A DNA stretch of 64,000 bases, from positions 62,001-126,000 of the forward strand of contig JAAVHP010000029.1 of the NCBI GenBank assembly GCA_014799665.1, given 5' to 3'. How positions within the stretch are numbered: position 1 is the stretch's first letter; every line of letters starts with the position of its first letter. Below the pieces are notes generated by a model. The model was not told the DNA's origin and made no database searches. It worked only from the letters and a program-made list of their open reading frames with translations. This stretch comes from Clostridiales bacterium. GTDB taxonomy: Bacteria > Bacillota > Clostridia > Christensenellales > Pumilibacteraceae. Positions 63,966 through 64,000 of the stretch are shown here, piece after piece. A program made the position numbers and the translations under genes.

Positions 63966-64000
63966 CTATTTGCCGGACTTGCCCGAACGCTCGTTGAAGC
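63966..64000 (-). CDS. rpmE: C-terminal fragment, possibly ribosomal protein L31
   Basis: Only the last 11 codons are visible, reading FNERSGKSGK and TAG. L31 proteins end in a similar KFNxRxG pattern, and rpmE commonly precedes yqhQ/prmC/prfA in Clostridia. The call rests mainly on that gene order and could be wrong. Confidence 0.4.
   Translation of the reverse strand, partial: FNERSGKSGK

Overview
The window reads as chromosome of an anaerobic, probably endospore-forming member of the Clostridia (Firmicutes). The evidence is a single-chain pyruvate:ferredoxin oxidoreductase, a complete V-type ATPase operon in ntpF-I-K-E-C-G-A-B-D order, HPr kinase, WhiA, the Clostridia-type block hprK/uvrC/murB/PHP/whiA/dnaE/pfkA, the block L31?/yqhQ-prmC/prfA, and a GerA spore-germination protein. 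A Christensenellales-like lineage is possible, but that is only inference. There are no rRNA genes, CRISPR arrays, phages or complete insertion sequences. One tRNA gene, tRNA-Val(GAC), is present.

Layout. 1-9.8 kb: partial gerA, a WG-repeat-like lipoprotein with a poly-G promoter, gatCA, nifJ and a small regulator. 9.8-12.1 kb: a lipoprotein with a terminator in its leader, plus several hairpin repeats. 12.1-23.7 kb: minus-strand V-ATPase operon led by rpiB, then a membrane-anchored hypothetical, a YwlE-type phosphatase and tsaC/SUA5. 23.7-28.7 kb: membrane protein, cardiolipin synthase, zinc-ribbon protein, CotH-family lipoprotein. 28.9-37.8 kb: gap, a membrane protein with a histone-H1-like tail, M29 aminopeptidase, fba, a YcxB-like protein, an Xre regulator facing a lipoprotein, a flavin reductase, pfkA. 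37.9-51.3 kb: dnaE, whiA, PHP phosphoesterase, murB, a Fic-like protein coupled to a lipid kinase, hprK, a uvrC-HAD fusion, queH, dtd. 51.3-53 kb: tRNA-Val and a small AT-rich accessory segment. 53-57 kb: sirtuin, histidine phosphatase, MgtC-like protein, Sel1-repeat protein. 57.2-60.1 kb: two DUF11 proteins followed by a very cysteine-rich small protein. 60.1-64 kb: hypothetical, NADAR-family protein, prfA, yqhQ-prmC fusion, and a fragment that may be rpmE.

How it works together. pfkA, fba, gap and nifJ give glycolysis to acetyl-CoA with reduced ferredoxin. The V-ATPase K subunit carries the residues known to bind Na+, so the pump is probably sodium-coupled. HprK suggests PTS-linked carbon control.

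The parts most worth attention are: (1) the DUF11/DUF11/Cys-rich cluster, which has no secretion signals and looks like a self-assembling, disulfide-linked surface (possibly spore) layer, with an in-frame extension behind an amber stop; (2) a poly-G tract inside a promoter spacer, suggesting phase variation; (3) several families of short dispersed palindromic elements, one sitting directly at gene 3' ends; (4) an identical promoter/operator block in front of two unlinked genes; (5) a UvrC-HAD fusion, a Fic-like protein with a degenerate active site, and a NADAR protein coupled to release factor 1.
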